DNA from: Mansonella perstans
Lineage: Eukaryota; Nematoda; Chromadorea; Rhabditida; Onchocercidae
Assembly: GCA_037074765.1 (NCBI GenBank)
Contig: JBAMDO010000249.1
Location: forward strand, 1-64,000
Length of the DNA: 64,000 nucleotides
Direction of reading: 5' to 3'
A program made the translations under genes and the position numbers. Below are positions 38,901-52,217 of the stretch, one piece after another. Position 1 is the stretch's first letter. Each line of letters begins with the position of its first letter. Under the pieces are notes generated by a model that was not told the DNA's origin, did no database searches, and saw only the letters and a program-made list of their open reading frames with translations.

Positions 38901-39551
38901 ATTATCTTTCCCTTACTGACTACTTATTTTGTTATATTTTTAATACCAGTAATTTCTCAGTTCTTTAAATTTATAAAATTTTGTTATTTGGCAGTCAAAA
39001 ATCAGAATAAATAAAAGTTCGAGAATTAGAATAACTCTAAATCAAGTTGCAGTCTTATCTTATTTGAATAATAGTGCAATTCCTTCGACAAAGAAATCTT
39101 AGAATGAAAATTAAGAATTAGATCAGAAATACGTTGCGCAATATAGATATAAAAATTGCTGAAAAAAATTATTGTAATGTAGAGGTGAAGAAACTACTTC
39201 AGAATCAAGTATCAAGCCGTGTATAGCTGTAAACAGTTGGAAATTCTTTTAATTCACAGACTGCCGGGGGGACAGCTTAGAAACCTTAGTTATTACATGA
39301 TCATAATGATCACAAATATTTTTAGTAGACGATTTAGCCGCTGCAAGCACGGTCCTTGTAATGCCTGCAGCTTCATCTGTATGTTTGTTTTTAGGAATAC
39401 TCTTCTATGTTTGCAGAGTCAGTTGCCAGGGTTTTATGATCCTTGTCCGACAGAATCGAAAATGCTACGAGTTGTTTACAAATACAGGGATCGAATTCAT
39501 TCTGTATCAGTGCCAGACGAAGTTGCTTTGCACATACCAATGGCATGTTAG
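35923..39551 (+). CDS. DNAJC11: DnaJ homolog subfamily C member 11 (572 aa)
   Basis: J-domain protein of the mitochondrial outer membrane and MICOS-linked complexes, needed for cristae organisation (family knowledge). Exons: 35923-36030, 36332-36461, 36578-36753, 36920-36978, 37199-37367, 37453-37594, 37705-37832, 37934-38172, 38289-38475, 38633-38878, 39417-39551; phases all agree and the total is close to the human length (559 aa). The N-terminal J domain (about residues 26-90) has the HPD triad (residues 54-56) and a family-typical LRAIYD...GLELHGWE stretch. The middle DUF3395/beta-barrel-like part includes [12 protein letters not shown]. The C-terminal part has [18 protein letters not shown] and LPGFYDPC, all hallmarks of DNAJC11. 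Part of exon 8 (about residues 305-335) aligns poorly with the vertebrate sequence, so the 5' border of that exon (37934) is the least sure. Confidence 0.93.
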
Positions 39552-42407
39552 TTTTTTGGAGAAGTTCTATGCCAATTTTTTTTAGAAACATTGCAGCTTC
39601 TTTAGTAATTTGAACAAAAATTAGTTAATGCTAGTTAATTATGAAATACTATGGCGTATTTAATTTTTTTGATTTTTGTCCGAATAGTAGCATGAGCGTC
39701 AAGTTATTTTCTTTAGAGTTTGAGAATACATTTAATTTTATTTTAGATCATTTTTTTAGATATGTTTTTTAGATGGAGAAAGAATATGATTTAAAAAATT
39801 AAGCAGTGAATTCTTATTTTAATGTGATGAAAGTTTCCTTAGAAATATTGCTTTAATTACAGCTCATCGTCTGTCTCTCTGATTAGCATGGTTTGAGGGT
39901 ATCGGGCGTAGCATCGTCCTGGACGTAACATCATCCTGTATCGATTGGTGGGTGATTCGTTTATTTATTATTTTTTTTTTTAATGTATTATGTTCATCGA
40001 TAGCTTTTTTTGCTATCACTTTTTGCTTCTGCAATTGATTTTTTGCCTTTGTTTTGTTGGTAATTTCTTATGAATGTCAGAATTTAATACAAGACTTGCT
40101 ATTTATATAATTCATTCATTATTATGCTTTACAGTTATGATTTGTGCTTTTCGGTCTATTCTGACACTTAGAATCAATTTAGGATTTTCGAACAGCATGA
40201 AAAGAGAGAACTTTTTTTTTGTTATCACTATTATTATTATCATATTGCTATCGCTATTACTGCCATAGCGCCGTTATCATTATTATATTGTTACCAGAGT
40301 TATCATTATCAACAGTGCTGTTTGTCATTTCTCTACAGATCTGGCAAACTTCACAAAAAGCATTTTCGATTTTGTACTGAAATCGTTAATTTAGGAAGTA
40401 ACATTTTTCATTCATTGCTCAAATTATTTTTAGCAATTAATTCGCAATTTCTCGAAATGACAAATGTCACAAAATTGCAAGCTAAATAACAGTAATGTTT
40501 CATGGCGTTTATGACAAAATTTGATAAATATTGAAAGTAACCTAAGTAAATATCAATAATTTACATTACAAAGCTCATTGGATAGGAGTTTACATTCTTT
40601 TATGCGATTTTGGGGAAATTTTTTTTTTTTTTTTTGCAGAAAAATTTACGGTTCATCATATGAATGGCAAATTTTGTGACATTTGTTAACATTTTGATTA
40701 GAAACGATTGATTACGAAGCATATTTAATAAGAAGCTGCTGTTGCTGGTTGTGTTTGTATGTTTGCTCATTTTTTTCTTTTTTTTGAATTTCAGGAATAG
40801 CATTTGCAAAGTTCACAGACCGTTAATGGTAGGAAAAAAGAGTTTATTTAAAATAATATCATAAATTTGTATGGGTCTCGTGTTTGTTATGTTCCTTAAT
40901 CATGGTATTGGTACATTTCAAGAAAAGTGTGACGATGTTTATTTTTATTTTCACTTTAATAAATAGTCGAATTCGTTATATAATTCAGGCTCATGCCTGG
41001 AAATGTATCGCGGTGTTTGTATCTGTGGAATGTCATAAAGGTGATTTCACGCTGGTTGATTAAGCATATTTATTAAACGAGTATTATGGTATTGGTACAT
41101 TTCAAGAAAAGTGTGATGATGTTTTGATATATTTCAAGAAAAGTTGAGTGCACTTTTTTCTGTTAGTATAACGAAAAAGTACTGTATAAATGAATTTTGT
41201 TTTTTTCATTTTTTGTTGGTTGTTGTTTTTATATTTTCCTCTTTGTTAACCTTCGATTTGTTCTATAAATTTGTTGTTTTTAAATTTTATTTTCAATAAA
41301 CATTTCATTTGAAAAAAAAAAAAAAAAAACTTCATGTTTTTATCATTGGAGATATATTTACATTTTTGATTAGTATTATTATTTAACTAATTATTTAATT
41401 ACTGCCTTCTAGTTTTAATTAATCTTTAGCATTAATAAAACTTAAGAAAAGAATTTTACAAAATAATTAAATAATATTTTTGTTATGGAGTTAATACTAT
41501 CATCGTACGTAATTGATATTTTCGCATATAAGTAATATTTTCATTTAATGCCTCTCAGTGTTTGCTATTCAAATTTTATGGCATATGATGATGAAGTGAT
41601 TGTTGTAAGTGGTTTATGGGTTATGTTTCTGATAGTTTGATCCATTCCTCTTGATCTCTTTCAATTCGTTTATTTTAATATTTCAATGAAGTTTAAGTCT
41701 AATATTTTCTTGTTTATTGCAAAAATAAAAAGATTAGTTGATGATAGCAAATGGAAGAGTATTGCTGTAATAACTCTAATTTTTTATTTTTTTTTTTTTT
41801 ACTTGCCTGAAATTAAATTTCTGCAATATTATCTTTTCGAAGTGATCAGCTAATAATGAATTTATCAGTTCATTTTGATTAATCTATTTTCATTCATTTA
41901 TTAATATTTCAATGAAATTTGAATTTAATATTTTTTTATTTATTGCAAAATAATATTCTAATGTATAAAATAAAATTATAATATTATTCGAGATTTAACA
42001 GAAATTTAATACAGGCTAAATATGTGATTCAAATGGTCAACTTCAGTTATAACCAAAATTGTTCATTGAGTTCATTGAGACTTCTATTTCACTGAGTTAC
42101 TGAGATTTCTGTTAAAATCAGTTGAGGTATTATTTGTTATTGGAAAATTCAAAATGCTTGATATTTGAACTATACAAAGGATTGAGTTTAACATAATATT
42201 TCTGAGATTTAAGTAATTTCGATATTTTATCAAGTTTTCATTTCGAAGAGAACAATCAATAAGGCATAGTACAATATTAGGTAAAATAATTAAATTTTTT
42301 GCTTGTCAAATAGTATCAAATTTGCTAATTAATTAATCTATCTTAAGGTATTTTTACAGATAATTCAATATCCAGTATCATATAGTTATTTTCATTTGCT
42401 TTTATAG
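39552..42407. other. Intergenic region
   Basis: No exon-like frame was accepted. It holds an ATT/ATC trinucleotide stretch (about 40227-40316), poly-A and poly-T runs, and a 39-bp direct repeat at 40902 and 41096. The 3' UTR of DNAJC11 lies at the left. Confidence 0.6.
40902..41134. repeat. 39-bp direct repeat pair
   Basis: ATGGTATTGGTACATTTCAA and the following AGAAAAGTGTGAYGATGTTT occur at 40902-40940 and again at 41096-41134 with one C/T difference. A partial third copy (ATATTTCAAGAAAAGT) follows at about 41129-41144. Confidence 0.9.
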
Positions 42408-42429
42408 TATCAAAAAAAAAAATCGTACG

Positions 42430-44151
42430 ATGTCGGAAAAAGAAAAACCAAATAGCGGCATACCGTCAGCACCATCGGAAGAAAATTCTTCATCAAATAT
42501 AATTGGTCAAAATACTTCTCCTCAATCATACCAGCAACCATCTATGCAACCTGTGCTTTCTGGTTCACAGCCTCCGTTTAACTATAATATGGGATTGCCA
42601 GCGTATAGGTTTATTTTGCTTTATATTGCATCTTTTATGTTTAATTTGGTAAAAAAAGTAACTTTAATTCGGTAATTAAAGTAATTAAAATGTAATTAAA
42701 ATGACGATTCTGTTAGTTGATAACTAATTAAATCGTCATTTTAGCGAAATAAGTTAGTTATTTATTTGATGTAGCAAATTCTTGTGCCCAAATCAGTGTA
42801 TTGAAGTTAATGTGAGTGGAAAATACTCTGAATTTGACTTATATGACTTTATAAAGAGAATCAGCCAAGATTAGCTGATATTCGTGAACTATGATAGGAT
42901 ATCGTATTAATTATTATATTTTCTGCTTAAATGATTAAAATCGTAAGTACAGATTATCTACAAAACAATTAGGGTATGTTTGGAAAATATTTTTTGCAGT
43001 GAACCTCCTCCTTCATATCAAGCAGCAGTGGCTTATCCATCCACTGTGCCGTATTCAGTGAATTTAAGTGATACGACGCTGCCAACAATTTCTCACAATG
43101 TCACCCCGTATCCTTTGCTGTCTGTTCCGAACCAGACGTTACCACAAACAACACGTCCTGCATTAAGTTCGTTTTACTTTAATTTTGAGTTTAATCTTTG
43201 AATTACCTCAGATTTGGACTAAATAAAAGTAGGTGGAGTTTGTTTTCTAGAGATTTTGTTGCATTTCGTTGGAATCAGATAAATCCGTTTGAGACTTTAC
43301 TTTTCATCTTGCACAATTCCAGTAATATGTGTAAGGAGCGAATTACAATGTGATAAAATTTGCTTAAGTCTAATCGACACCACTCCATATGAACAGATTT
43401 GGAAGTTGACAGTTCAGAAGACTTTTCGTTTATAGAATATTGGATCTATCATATGAACTGCTAAAGTATGTTCTCTGCCTAGTGAGCGTTAATTACGTTC
43501 CTATATATGCATCAGAAGGTCATTAGATAGATGGGTTTTAGCTTTATTGTATCAGCCATGAAACATCTCACCTTCATTTCATCATCAGTATTTTAGCTGC
43601 TGCATCGTCACAACCTCCTGCGGTAGCAGTATCACGTAGAGAATATTGCCCCTATTGCGGAGTAAGTTCAATTCAATTTTTCCCCTAAGTTTTTGTCCTT
43701 TCATCATTAACATAATTTGACTTAACCTTATCGTTTACTCATAGGACACCTCTGCTTATTGGCATATCTCAGTTTACATAATTTAAAGATACCATCATTT
43801 AATACCAGTCATTTAATCTTCATTGTGACTGCTTTTTAAAGTAGGTTTTGCTCTTTTAATCTTTAAATGCTTTTCAAAAACTTCATTTTTTCAGCTAGCG
43901 AATTTGACCTCACAAACATGATTTTTTTAATCTCATGAATATTTTTTTTAATATTTTTTTCCCTTTAATCTTAGTTTTTCACGTTTTCGACCATTATTTT
44001 TCAGGTTGGGACTGTCTCTGGAGAGACGGATCTATTTTGTTTAATCTGTCTGGTGCTGTTGGCAGTATGTACATTTCCTGTTGGTTTGCTCTATTTATGT
44101 TTAATTCCATGCACAGTTCACAAACGATGCAGTCACTGTAGGAGGACTTAA
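42430..44151 (+). CDS. BRI3: BRI3-like (brain protein I3) small membrane protein (185 aa)
   Basis: Likely endolysosomal membrane protein; the molecular role of the family is poorly known. Exons: 42430-42608, 43000-43166, 43597-43661, 44005-44151, in phase. The N-terminal 130 residues are Pro/Ser/Gln-rich with a PPSY motif (63-66), a WW-domain/NEDD4-type ligand. The C-terminus has CPYC (133-136), a long hydrophobic segment (about 147-172) containing FPVG, and HKRCSHC (176-182). This CxxC-hydrophobic-RCxxC order matches BRI3 (CPxC ... FPFG ... RRCPNC); LITAF-like proteins have a related layout and are the main alternative. A TTTATAG acceptor lies 22 nt before the ATG. Confidence 0.75.
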
Positions 44152-47100
44152 TAGTTAAATATAAAAGAACAGCTTACTACTGAACTGTTATGGACAACTG
44201 AATTTAAACAACTGATCAAATTTACTTACGCTTGCAATAACAAAAATTCGTGTTGCTTATCCTAAAAGATAGTTAGTCGATTTTGTCAAGCCCGATCAGT
44301 CAACCTGCAATTAACATCTTTATCTAATGAGTTCTTTTATCGGAAGTTATTTGGTACTGTATCATAACGGAAGCTTTACTATATGTCGCTCTCGTTATCT
44401 ACATTAGTAAATGCAGAAAATTTGTTCATGTTGTTAGATATAAATGTAATCTTCTGATTACAAATTTTGCTGACCATAACTTACATAAGGTGCAGATGTA
44501 ATTTTAATGCATTCATGTTCAAATCATTGAGTATGCCTTACGCTCTTCATTCTGTACTGATTAACATTGCGGGCGAAAATATAATCATTACGACTGATTC
44601 TTACAATTTTAATCGTTTCTTTTTTTTTTTGTAATTGTAAATTTTTTCACTTTTATTTTACTCACTGCTATTCCTGATTTTTGTCTTTCACGTTACTTTA
44701 GTGATACCAGACAAAATCTTTTAGCTAATTTTCTGTAATTTTCTTAAAAATCTATGCTACACTCTGTATTCTTTATCTGAATAATGCATGTATTCTTTTT
44801 ATGAATTATGAAACAACATATATTTATTTACATATTTTGTGTGTATGAATTTAATTCTATACTTAATTATCTTCATACATTTTCACATATCATAATATAC
44901 ATTCATATGTAGATGACAAATTTCACAGCAAATTCATTTCGATACTTGAAAAGAATTGTTGTTTATCACTGTGTTTTAACATTTCTACTCTATCAAACTT
45001 TTCTTATTTTTGCTCTTTTATAATAGCCATATGTATTAGTATGCAGTCATATTCTTCTTTTACTGTTTTCACTTTTAAATACTGAAAAAATAATAAAATT
45101 TTAAACTCTAGCATATTTGATATAACTGATTTTCACATATCATTATACACATATATGTATGAGCTTATAGTTAAGCTTGCATTTAATTCAGTATCTATTC
45201 CATTGGCTGCTACTTTGCTATATGGCCACCTTACAGTTTAATCTGAATTTCATTGTTTATAAAACGAGCCATTTTTGAATTAATTCTTGCCAAAAATTTT
45301 ATTAGTGTTAGATTTATTATTTTAATCCGGAAAAATTTTTTCCTTCCATTTTTTATTTTCATTTTGAAATACGTAGAAAGGTAGCGGAGAGAGGTAATTG
45401 TTTGGTTGCTGAAATTTTATTGATGTTGAATAAGATTCCTTTAAGTCTTGTTATTCTAATTTCACTACTATAATGCTCACAGCAAAACTTTCACTTTTCT
45501 TTGTTGCCCCTCATTCACTTTTTCCACGGTGAATATGTCAATATATTAATTTTACTGAATTTTGAATTCATACTATTGTATAAAGTAAAAAGAATTTTCC
45601 AACCAAATTATTGATATTGATACATTCTCAGTTCATACTAGTTTCGAATATCAAATGACAATTATGGAATTACTTTTGAATATTATATTACTAGTATCAG
45701 TGTCGCAAAACTGTTCTATAATACATATGTAACTTTTACTGCTATCGAACAGTATTAAAAGTATTAAAAAAAACAGTTTTAATATCTTCGAAATTGTTAA
45801 ATGCTATCTACTTTATTAGTGGAAGCTTGGAATATATTTATTGTGGGGAGTTATATGTAGTAACTCTGCTAAAATATTCAGTTATATGCTGGTTAAAATT
45901 TGCTTACAAATTAAAAAATAATGGAATTAAAAAGCAGTCATTAGTTATATGTTGTTTTATAATAAACCGATCGAAGGAAGATTCCAATTCAAATCAGCAG
46001 TGGTAGTTAGATTCTTGAGAAAACATTTGATATACAAGTAATGAAAGAGTTGACTAAATTAACTAATTAATTAAATCGTGTATAATTGCTTTTCATCCGA
46101 GTACTGCTGCATAATTTCAATCGAAACATGAAATTCTGTTAGCTGTTGGGAAATGATTTTTAAGTATTTGGAATTGCAAAAATCTCATCTGCCAGTGAGG
46201 GAATTCTACATTGTCATTTTTGCATTCAGAATTAATGATTTATGAATTTAACTTTCCAGGAAACCTAGAACGAAAATTTCTCAGGATTACTAGAAAGTCT
46301 TCACATGCGAAATAAGCGATTAATTTTGCTTTAAAATATCAGCTTAAATCAGTTTACTTTTTTCCATAACTTTGTACAGCAGCTCAAAATGATATTGTCA
46401 GTAAAAGAATGAAGAAATTCCACTCGATTCATACAATCCGTCATTTTAAAAAAAGAATCGTACTGTAACGTTTGATTTCAATTTTAAATTATGAAGTCGT
46501 TAATGGTATGCATAATCCTGCAAGGTGATTGGTTACATTTGATGTCCTCAAAATCAATCGTAATAAGACGTGAATACGTTTTGAATGATAGATACATCAG
46601 TAATTAGTTCATTGTTTTTTCCGCATGGCTAATATCGGCCGGATCAAACTTCTCATGACTCAGATCAGTTTTTGTCACTAATCGATGCAGAAGAAAACTT
46701 GAATAATATGATCGTGATAGCAATAGTCATCTTAGCGAATGACTGTTCCTCTGATAGTCTTTTAATTAATTAAGTAATTGATTCTAATTGTGTTTAATGT
46801 TTTCAATAATCCAAAAACATGATTTTCATAGAAAGAATTGTTATTTATCCATGTAATATTATTATTTTATTGCTGTGATAAGGTTTAGTAAGGTTGTAAG
46901 GCATTCCCTTGTAACTTACGAAATGACATTTGAACTTCGTACTTACTATCAAGAAATATTTGAAAGATATAATACCAGAAAGATATAGAAATATTTGAAA
47001 GAAAAAGAATGATTTTTTCAAAGGAAGTCCTTACTACGATGAATAGCTTCAATAGATTGATTTTTTTTCTATGACTTTGGTAGTTCTACAATTTTTAAAT

Positions 47101-47994
47101 ACTTATTTAAAGAAAATAAAAAATTTTTGACAGAATATTAAAGTAAATTTATAAATCGCCTCTGACTAACATGTGATCATTTCTCTGTGCTATTATAAAT
47201 AATAATTTTTCATTGTATTTGAAAAATTGCTTGGCAGTAAAGAAAAAAATTAGCTAAATTTAATTATTTATTGTTGTTCAAATACAATTATTGGTTCTAC
47301 AATTAATTTTCCTACATTGTATGACCCAAATATTATTTCATTGGTAATTTTAAACGTTCCAAAGGAAACTAACAGTTAGGCACGCAATAATTACAGTATT
47401 AAATATTCATAACAATATCAAGTACCATTCTCTATTCAGTTTGTTGTTATTCTGACAATAAGTAAATATTATTTACTTATTCGCAAAATTGTTAATTTTA
47501 AGATTTATTTGCTAACATTAATACTTTTTTCGTCATTTTCTTCAATATTGAAAATTTAATTATCTCGCTACAGATGCAAATTTAATCTATAAGCTTTATG
47601 ACAAAGATATTGATTAATAAATTACATTCCTTATTAATGTCTAAAATTGTCAATTTCTGCTGTTATTTTCATCCACTGAACTGCATGTAGTTCTAATTTA
47701 ATATCATAAAAACTGGCACAATGATCAAATTGATTAAATTTATATATTAAGTTGCACTATTGAGCATAAAATAAGTTAAAAAAAAAAGAGAGAAAGTGAA
47801 TAAAAAAAGTCGTACTATTAAGTGATAAAAAAAAAGTGAAAGAGAGAAATTCATTTTCAATTTTGCTTTACTATTTTTAAAATTCTTTCACAGTTTGATT
47901 TTAATTTCATCAAACATTGATATTGAAACAGTGAATTTGAGACGAGAAATAATCCTTTATAGTTGCCAAATTTTAGCTCAATTTTTGTGATGCC

Positions 47995-48105
47995 AAAAAT
48001 TACATTCTAAACGAGCTTTATTATGTTTAAAAATTATATACTAAATGAGTTTTATGATGATAAGCATTACATTCTAAATGAGCCTTATAATGTTAAAAAT
48101 CACAT
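47995..48105. repeat. Degenerate 33-34-bp tandem repeat, three copies
   Basis: Three neighbouring copies of a unit near AAAAATTACATTCTAAAYGA followed by GYYTTATWATGTT; the middle copy reads ATTATATACTAAATGAGTTT. No coding meaning seen. Confidence 0.7.
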
Positions 48106-49769
48106 TTGAAGTATGTAGGAAATTTTTCTTCCTTTCATTTTCCATATGTATGACGTGATATTTTCTGTTTTTTATAGCCTAGAAATAATGTGCAAGAATA
48201 TGAGCGATTTTCTGCAACACTTTTGCTAATTTTCCACAAAATCTTTACTCCTGAATCTGTTAAAATCATTTCTTTGCCATTGAAATGTCTTTTTCTTCAT
48301 ATCAAGTACTTTTGATATATATTTCAATATTTTCAGTGTTTTTTTTTGAATTGAAGAATCTTAAATTCATATTCTATGCACTCTAAATCTTAAATTTTTC
48401 ATGCATATTTTAATCAATAATTCAAAAGTTGAAAGTTTCAAAAATGAGTTTTTGTTTAAATTATTGTCATTTATAGTCTTGATAGGAAATGTAAAAAGAT
48501 ATCTAAACTGCTTTTTTGTTTGTTTTTTTTTTTTTTTTTTTTGTTATAAAAAAAGTAATAAAAACGTCCTATTGCATTACGGGCAGGAAGTGTGAGATTG
48601 CGGGCTGAAATTAGACTTAATTTAATTCAGTAAATAATATTTTTCTGAAATTTCACACCGTAAATGTTCTAAATCAAATCTATTTCATTTCCGGTTGCTT
48701 TTTTTCAGTTACAATACATAGCCCAATATAAATTTAATTATAACAAAATGATATCTAAGTGCAATTCTTTATCTCAATTTATTAATTTCAACCTTTTTTT
48801 CTCTATTAAATTTCCTGGTCAGTAAGCGCAAAAGCTATTTATATGCGATCAAATTTTTGCATGATAAATAAATTTATTGAATAGCAACAAATATCTGGTC
48901 TGTAGGTTACTTTTTTGTTGGATATTTTCTGTTTACTATAATCACATTGTCTTAATTGCAAGAATGACTGTAATTGAGAATGTATTTACTGATCACAGTA
49001 CTGACCATTATATAATTTAGGCTTTTGTCCTTGTACTAAATGTCCCTCATTCATCATTATGAGCGCGAAATGCTGTTTATGCATTACAGGTTGTTTTCTG
49101 GTTATTCTGGTCGTTTGAAACTTTAAATTCAACTATCCACTATTTGAAATGAATTAATATCATTAACTGATGAAAATCAGTGGTGATTAAAATTTCAAAT
49201 CCAAAATTAGTAATGCTCATGAATTTCTACCTGTTGATTTTTTGATTCAGTAAAATGTAAACAATTTTTACCAAAGGAAAAGCAAAGATTCAATGAAAAT
49301 CCATGGGGAAAACCAGAAATATGGAAAATTTTTATAAAAAAGGTCAAAACTTTGCAATTTACTGGTCTTCCAGTAAATGTGTTGATAAAATAGGCTTGAA
49401 AAAGACTTTCCATAATCATGAGGAAACTTTAGGAAATTTAAAGCTTTTCATATTCGAATTCTTTGGAAAATTTCAAGAGAGAAAGTTTAAATTGTAATCA
49501 GTTTCAACAGGTGATCCTCAAATGAAATAAAATACAGACCGCAAAGTGACGGAGTAATGAGCAGAAAACAAACAAGGCTGTATTTTTAAGCGATAGAAAG
49601 CTTATTTGGATTGCAATGTTGCGCTATAAAGATCGAAAATTCTACTTAGAAGATCTCATCTCCTGTTTTCTGTTTTGCTTGTAATTTAAAAGAAAGTCAG
49701 AAATCAATTGAAGGCAAATATGTTTTTCAACTCTGAATGCTAGTTAACCAAACTTGTAATGAAATTGCA

Positions 49770-50255
49770 AACTTAAATATCACCAATTCCATTATTTTCA
49801 AGGCGGTGAATCGACTAGCACTCAAAGCTCAAAAAAATGTTTTTTTTTACCTCCAATCGATTCCTGAGCTAAAAGTTTTGATCAATAAATTTTTTCAAAA
49901 TATAGGAATTTATTGCTGTTACAAATGAAAATGCCAAAGTGATCCGTAATTAGGAAACCGAAAAAGGTTAAACTCCATTACTTTAAACGATTTTATGCTT
50001 CCGATTTCCAATTCATTTTCAAAAATTTTTATGCAAATTTCCATTCATTCGTTTGTAGAAAGTAAGAGTTGTAATTTTAAAAAAAAGCACGAGAAAGTAG
50101 AAAAAGAATTAATGGATTTTTTCAAGCAATTAGCAATTAAGTTACTGAAAACGTCCGAAATTCACCTGCCATATCTGCAGAAGTCATTCATTAAAATTCA
50201 TTTCACTGAATCTAAAATTGCTTACTTTAAAGTCAGCAAGATTAACAGTGAAAAT
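49770..50255. repeat. Diverged direct repeat, copy 1
   Basis: Begins with AATATCACCAATTCC, continues through GCACTCAAAGCTCAA (49817), TTTATTGCTGT, TTCATTCGTTTGTAGAAAGT and TTAATGGATTTTTTCAAG. The same landmarks occur in the same order in 50945-51455. A 99-codon frame (49995-50294) lies in this copy but is not kept in the other. Confidence 0.8.
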
Positions 50256-50350
50256 AAAAAACAGACCATCCATCCATTCCTTTTGTTTTTTTGATGTAAC
50301 AGTTGTTACTATTTTTTGATATAAAGAGTTATTACTGTCTGATAAGTAAT

Positions 50351-50640
50351 CAGATCCAAATTGTTTGTCAAGTATTCAGATTCAAATTGTTTGCTAAGTA
50401 TTCAAATCCAAACTGTTTGTCAAGTATTCAGATTCAAATTGTTTACCATCTATTTAGATCCAAATTGTTTCACAAGTATTCAGATCCGCAGTTATTCAGA
50501 TCCAAATTGTTGGCCAAATATTCAAATCCAAATTGTTTGCCAAGTATTCAAATCTAAATTGCTTGCCAAGAATTCAGGTATAAATTGATTCACAAGTATT
50601 CAGATCTATAGTTATTCAGATCCGAATTGCTTGCCGAGTA
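50351..50640. repeat. 27-bp minisatellite, about 10-11 units
   Basis: Tandem copies near CAGATCCAAATTGTTTGCCA followed by AGTATT, with two shortened units where CAGATCCGCAGTTATT or CAGATCTATAGTTATT replaces the full unit. That long-short arrangement occurs twice (about 50480 and 50598), suggesting a higher-order unit. Frames through it give an Ile-Gln-Ile-Val pattern only because of the repeat. Confidence 0.95.
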
Positions 50641-50944
50641 CGGTCATTTTCTACGACACAATTATTCTTCAATAAATCCTATAGATTAAGCAAATGTTTT
50701 TGGAAGCGGATAAATTTGACGATAGAATTTGGAAGTATTCCTGAAGAAAAGCTCGATTTTGGGAGCACTGAAGTTCTATTTCGATTTTTACTGCAGCTTT
50801 CCGCTGCTGCTTGCATGATCCATCTGTCTCACCAATAAATCCTTGAACTTGAAATTGTTATAATTCAAGGCAGTAATATTTTAAGGTAATGTTGCAATAA
50901 TTTATCATTTATAATTTTTGAGTAATATTTTTGTTCTTTTTTTA

Positions 50945-51455
50945 GCTCAAATATCACCAAATCCTTTGTCAAAAATTTGTAGCGCGTTAAATTAATTAGC
51001 ACTCAAAGCTCAAATATATGTCATTATTTATCCCAATCCATTCTGAGCTACAAGTTTTGAATAATTTTCCCATTAATTAACACTCATAGCTCAAAAACAT
51101 GTCATTATTTATCCCCAATCGATATTTATTGCTGTGCTGTTACAGGAAGCCGGAAAAGATTAGGCCCCGTTCCTTAAAAGGTTTTGTACAACGTTTCTGA
51201 TTTCCATTTTATTTCCAAAAATTTTCACGCAAATTTCAATTCCTTCATTTGTAGAAAGTGAGAGTTGAAATTTAAAAAAAAAAGTGCGAGGAAGTAGAAA
51301 AAGAGTTAATGGATTTTTTCAAGGAATTAGCAATTATTACTGAAATTTTCTGAAATTCATCTGTTATATTTTTAAAAGTCATTCAGTAATATTCATATTA
51401 CTGAGTGTAAAATTGCTTAATTTAAAGATAAGAAGCATAAACTTTGAGAATAATA
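50945..51455. repeat. Diverged direct repeat, copy 2
   Basis: Diverged copy of 49770-50255, starting AAATATCACCAAATCC and ending near AAGATAAGAAGCATAAAC. Within it the short landmark CACTCAWAGCTCAA occurs twice (about 51000 and 51068), so this copy also has a partial internal duplication. Small deletions break the frame found in copy 1. Confidence 0.8.
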
Positions 51456-52217
51456 GCGGATTTGTTATTATTAAAGATGGCTTAATTTCATGGTAATGTT
51501 ACTATAACTTGTAGTCATTTATAACCTTAAGTAGTTTTCTTGTTTTCCAAATTAATTTAAATTTTTTTTCACTTGTTTTATCAACTTGATTATTGTTTTT
51601 GAGTTTTTATTTGTGCATTGGATCGTGCTATTTGGTAATAATTTTTCCATTTTATAATTATAATTTTTTTTTTGTAAATTGCAAAAAAAATCAAATTAAT
51701 TAAAAGTACTTAACATCGATAGAAAAAAGCACAGAACAAAAAAAAATTGAAAATACTCTCGCATACAGTATTACCTCCTTGCTTTCACCAAATCGAACAC
51801 AATTAAGTAATGTTAGCTGTCATTAATAGTAATAATTGCTAAAGTTCAATAGTAATGACTCATTAATAGAAAATAGTGGTTAACATCAATAGTATTTGGT
51901 CATTTAGGTTGCAAACATGAAATTTTTTATTCAACGAAAAACTTTTTTATTTCTTAGGAAATGTAATGATTTGAATAGTCGGATTTGAATATTATTTCAG
52001 ACAAGTAATACCGGAATCAGAATCAGCAGCCTAATCAGTTGGATAAATGGAATGCAAAACAAAGTTTGCTTTTGGAATCATGCACTGAGGATGTTTGGAT
52101 TATTGAAACTTATGAAAGCATTACGCTTGCGCAGTCCTAGTTCCAATACTCAATAAATTCTTACTGCACCAATTCAATTTACTACAGTAACGAAACACGA
52201 TCCAATTAGAAGATAAT

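Larger units (their letters stand above)
44152..52197. other. Large gene-poor region with repeats
   Basis: About 8 kb without a supported gene. Open frames here (for example 45794-46006, 48401-48595, 49303-49497, 49995-50294) are short and unmatched. It contains a degenerate 34-bp repeat, a pair of diverged half-kilobase direct repeats and a 27-bp minisatellite (each listed). A 51-codon frame that begins right after a TTATTTCAG site (52001-52156) may be an orphan exon. Confidence 0.6.

Noticed and set aside
49995..50294. 99-codon frame (+)
   Set aside because: Lies in a repeat whose second copy does not keep the frame; no recognisable domain.
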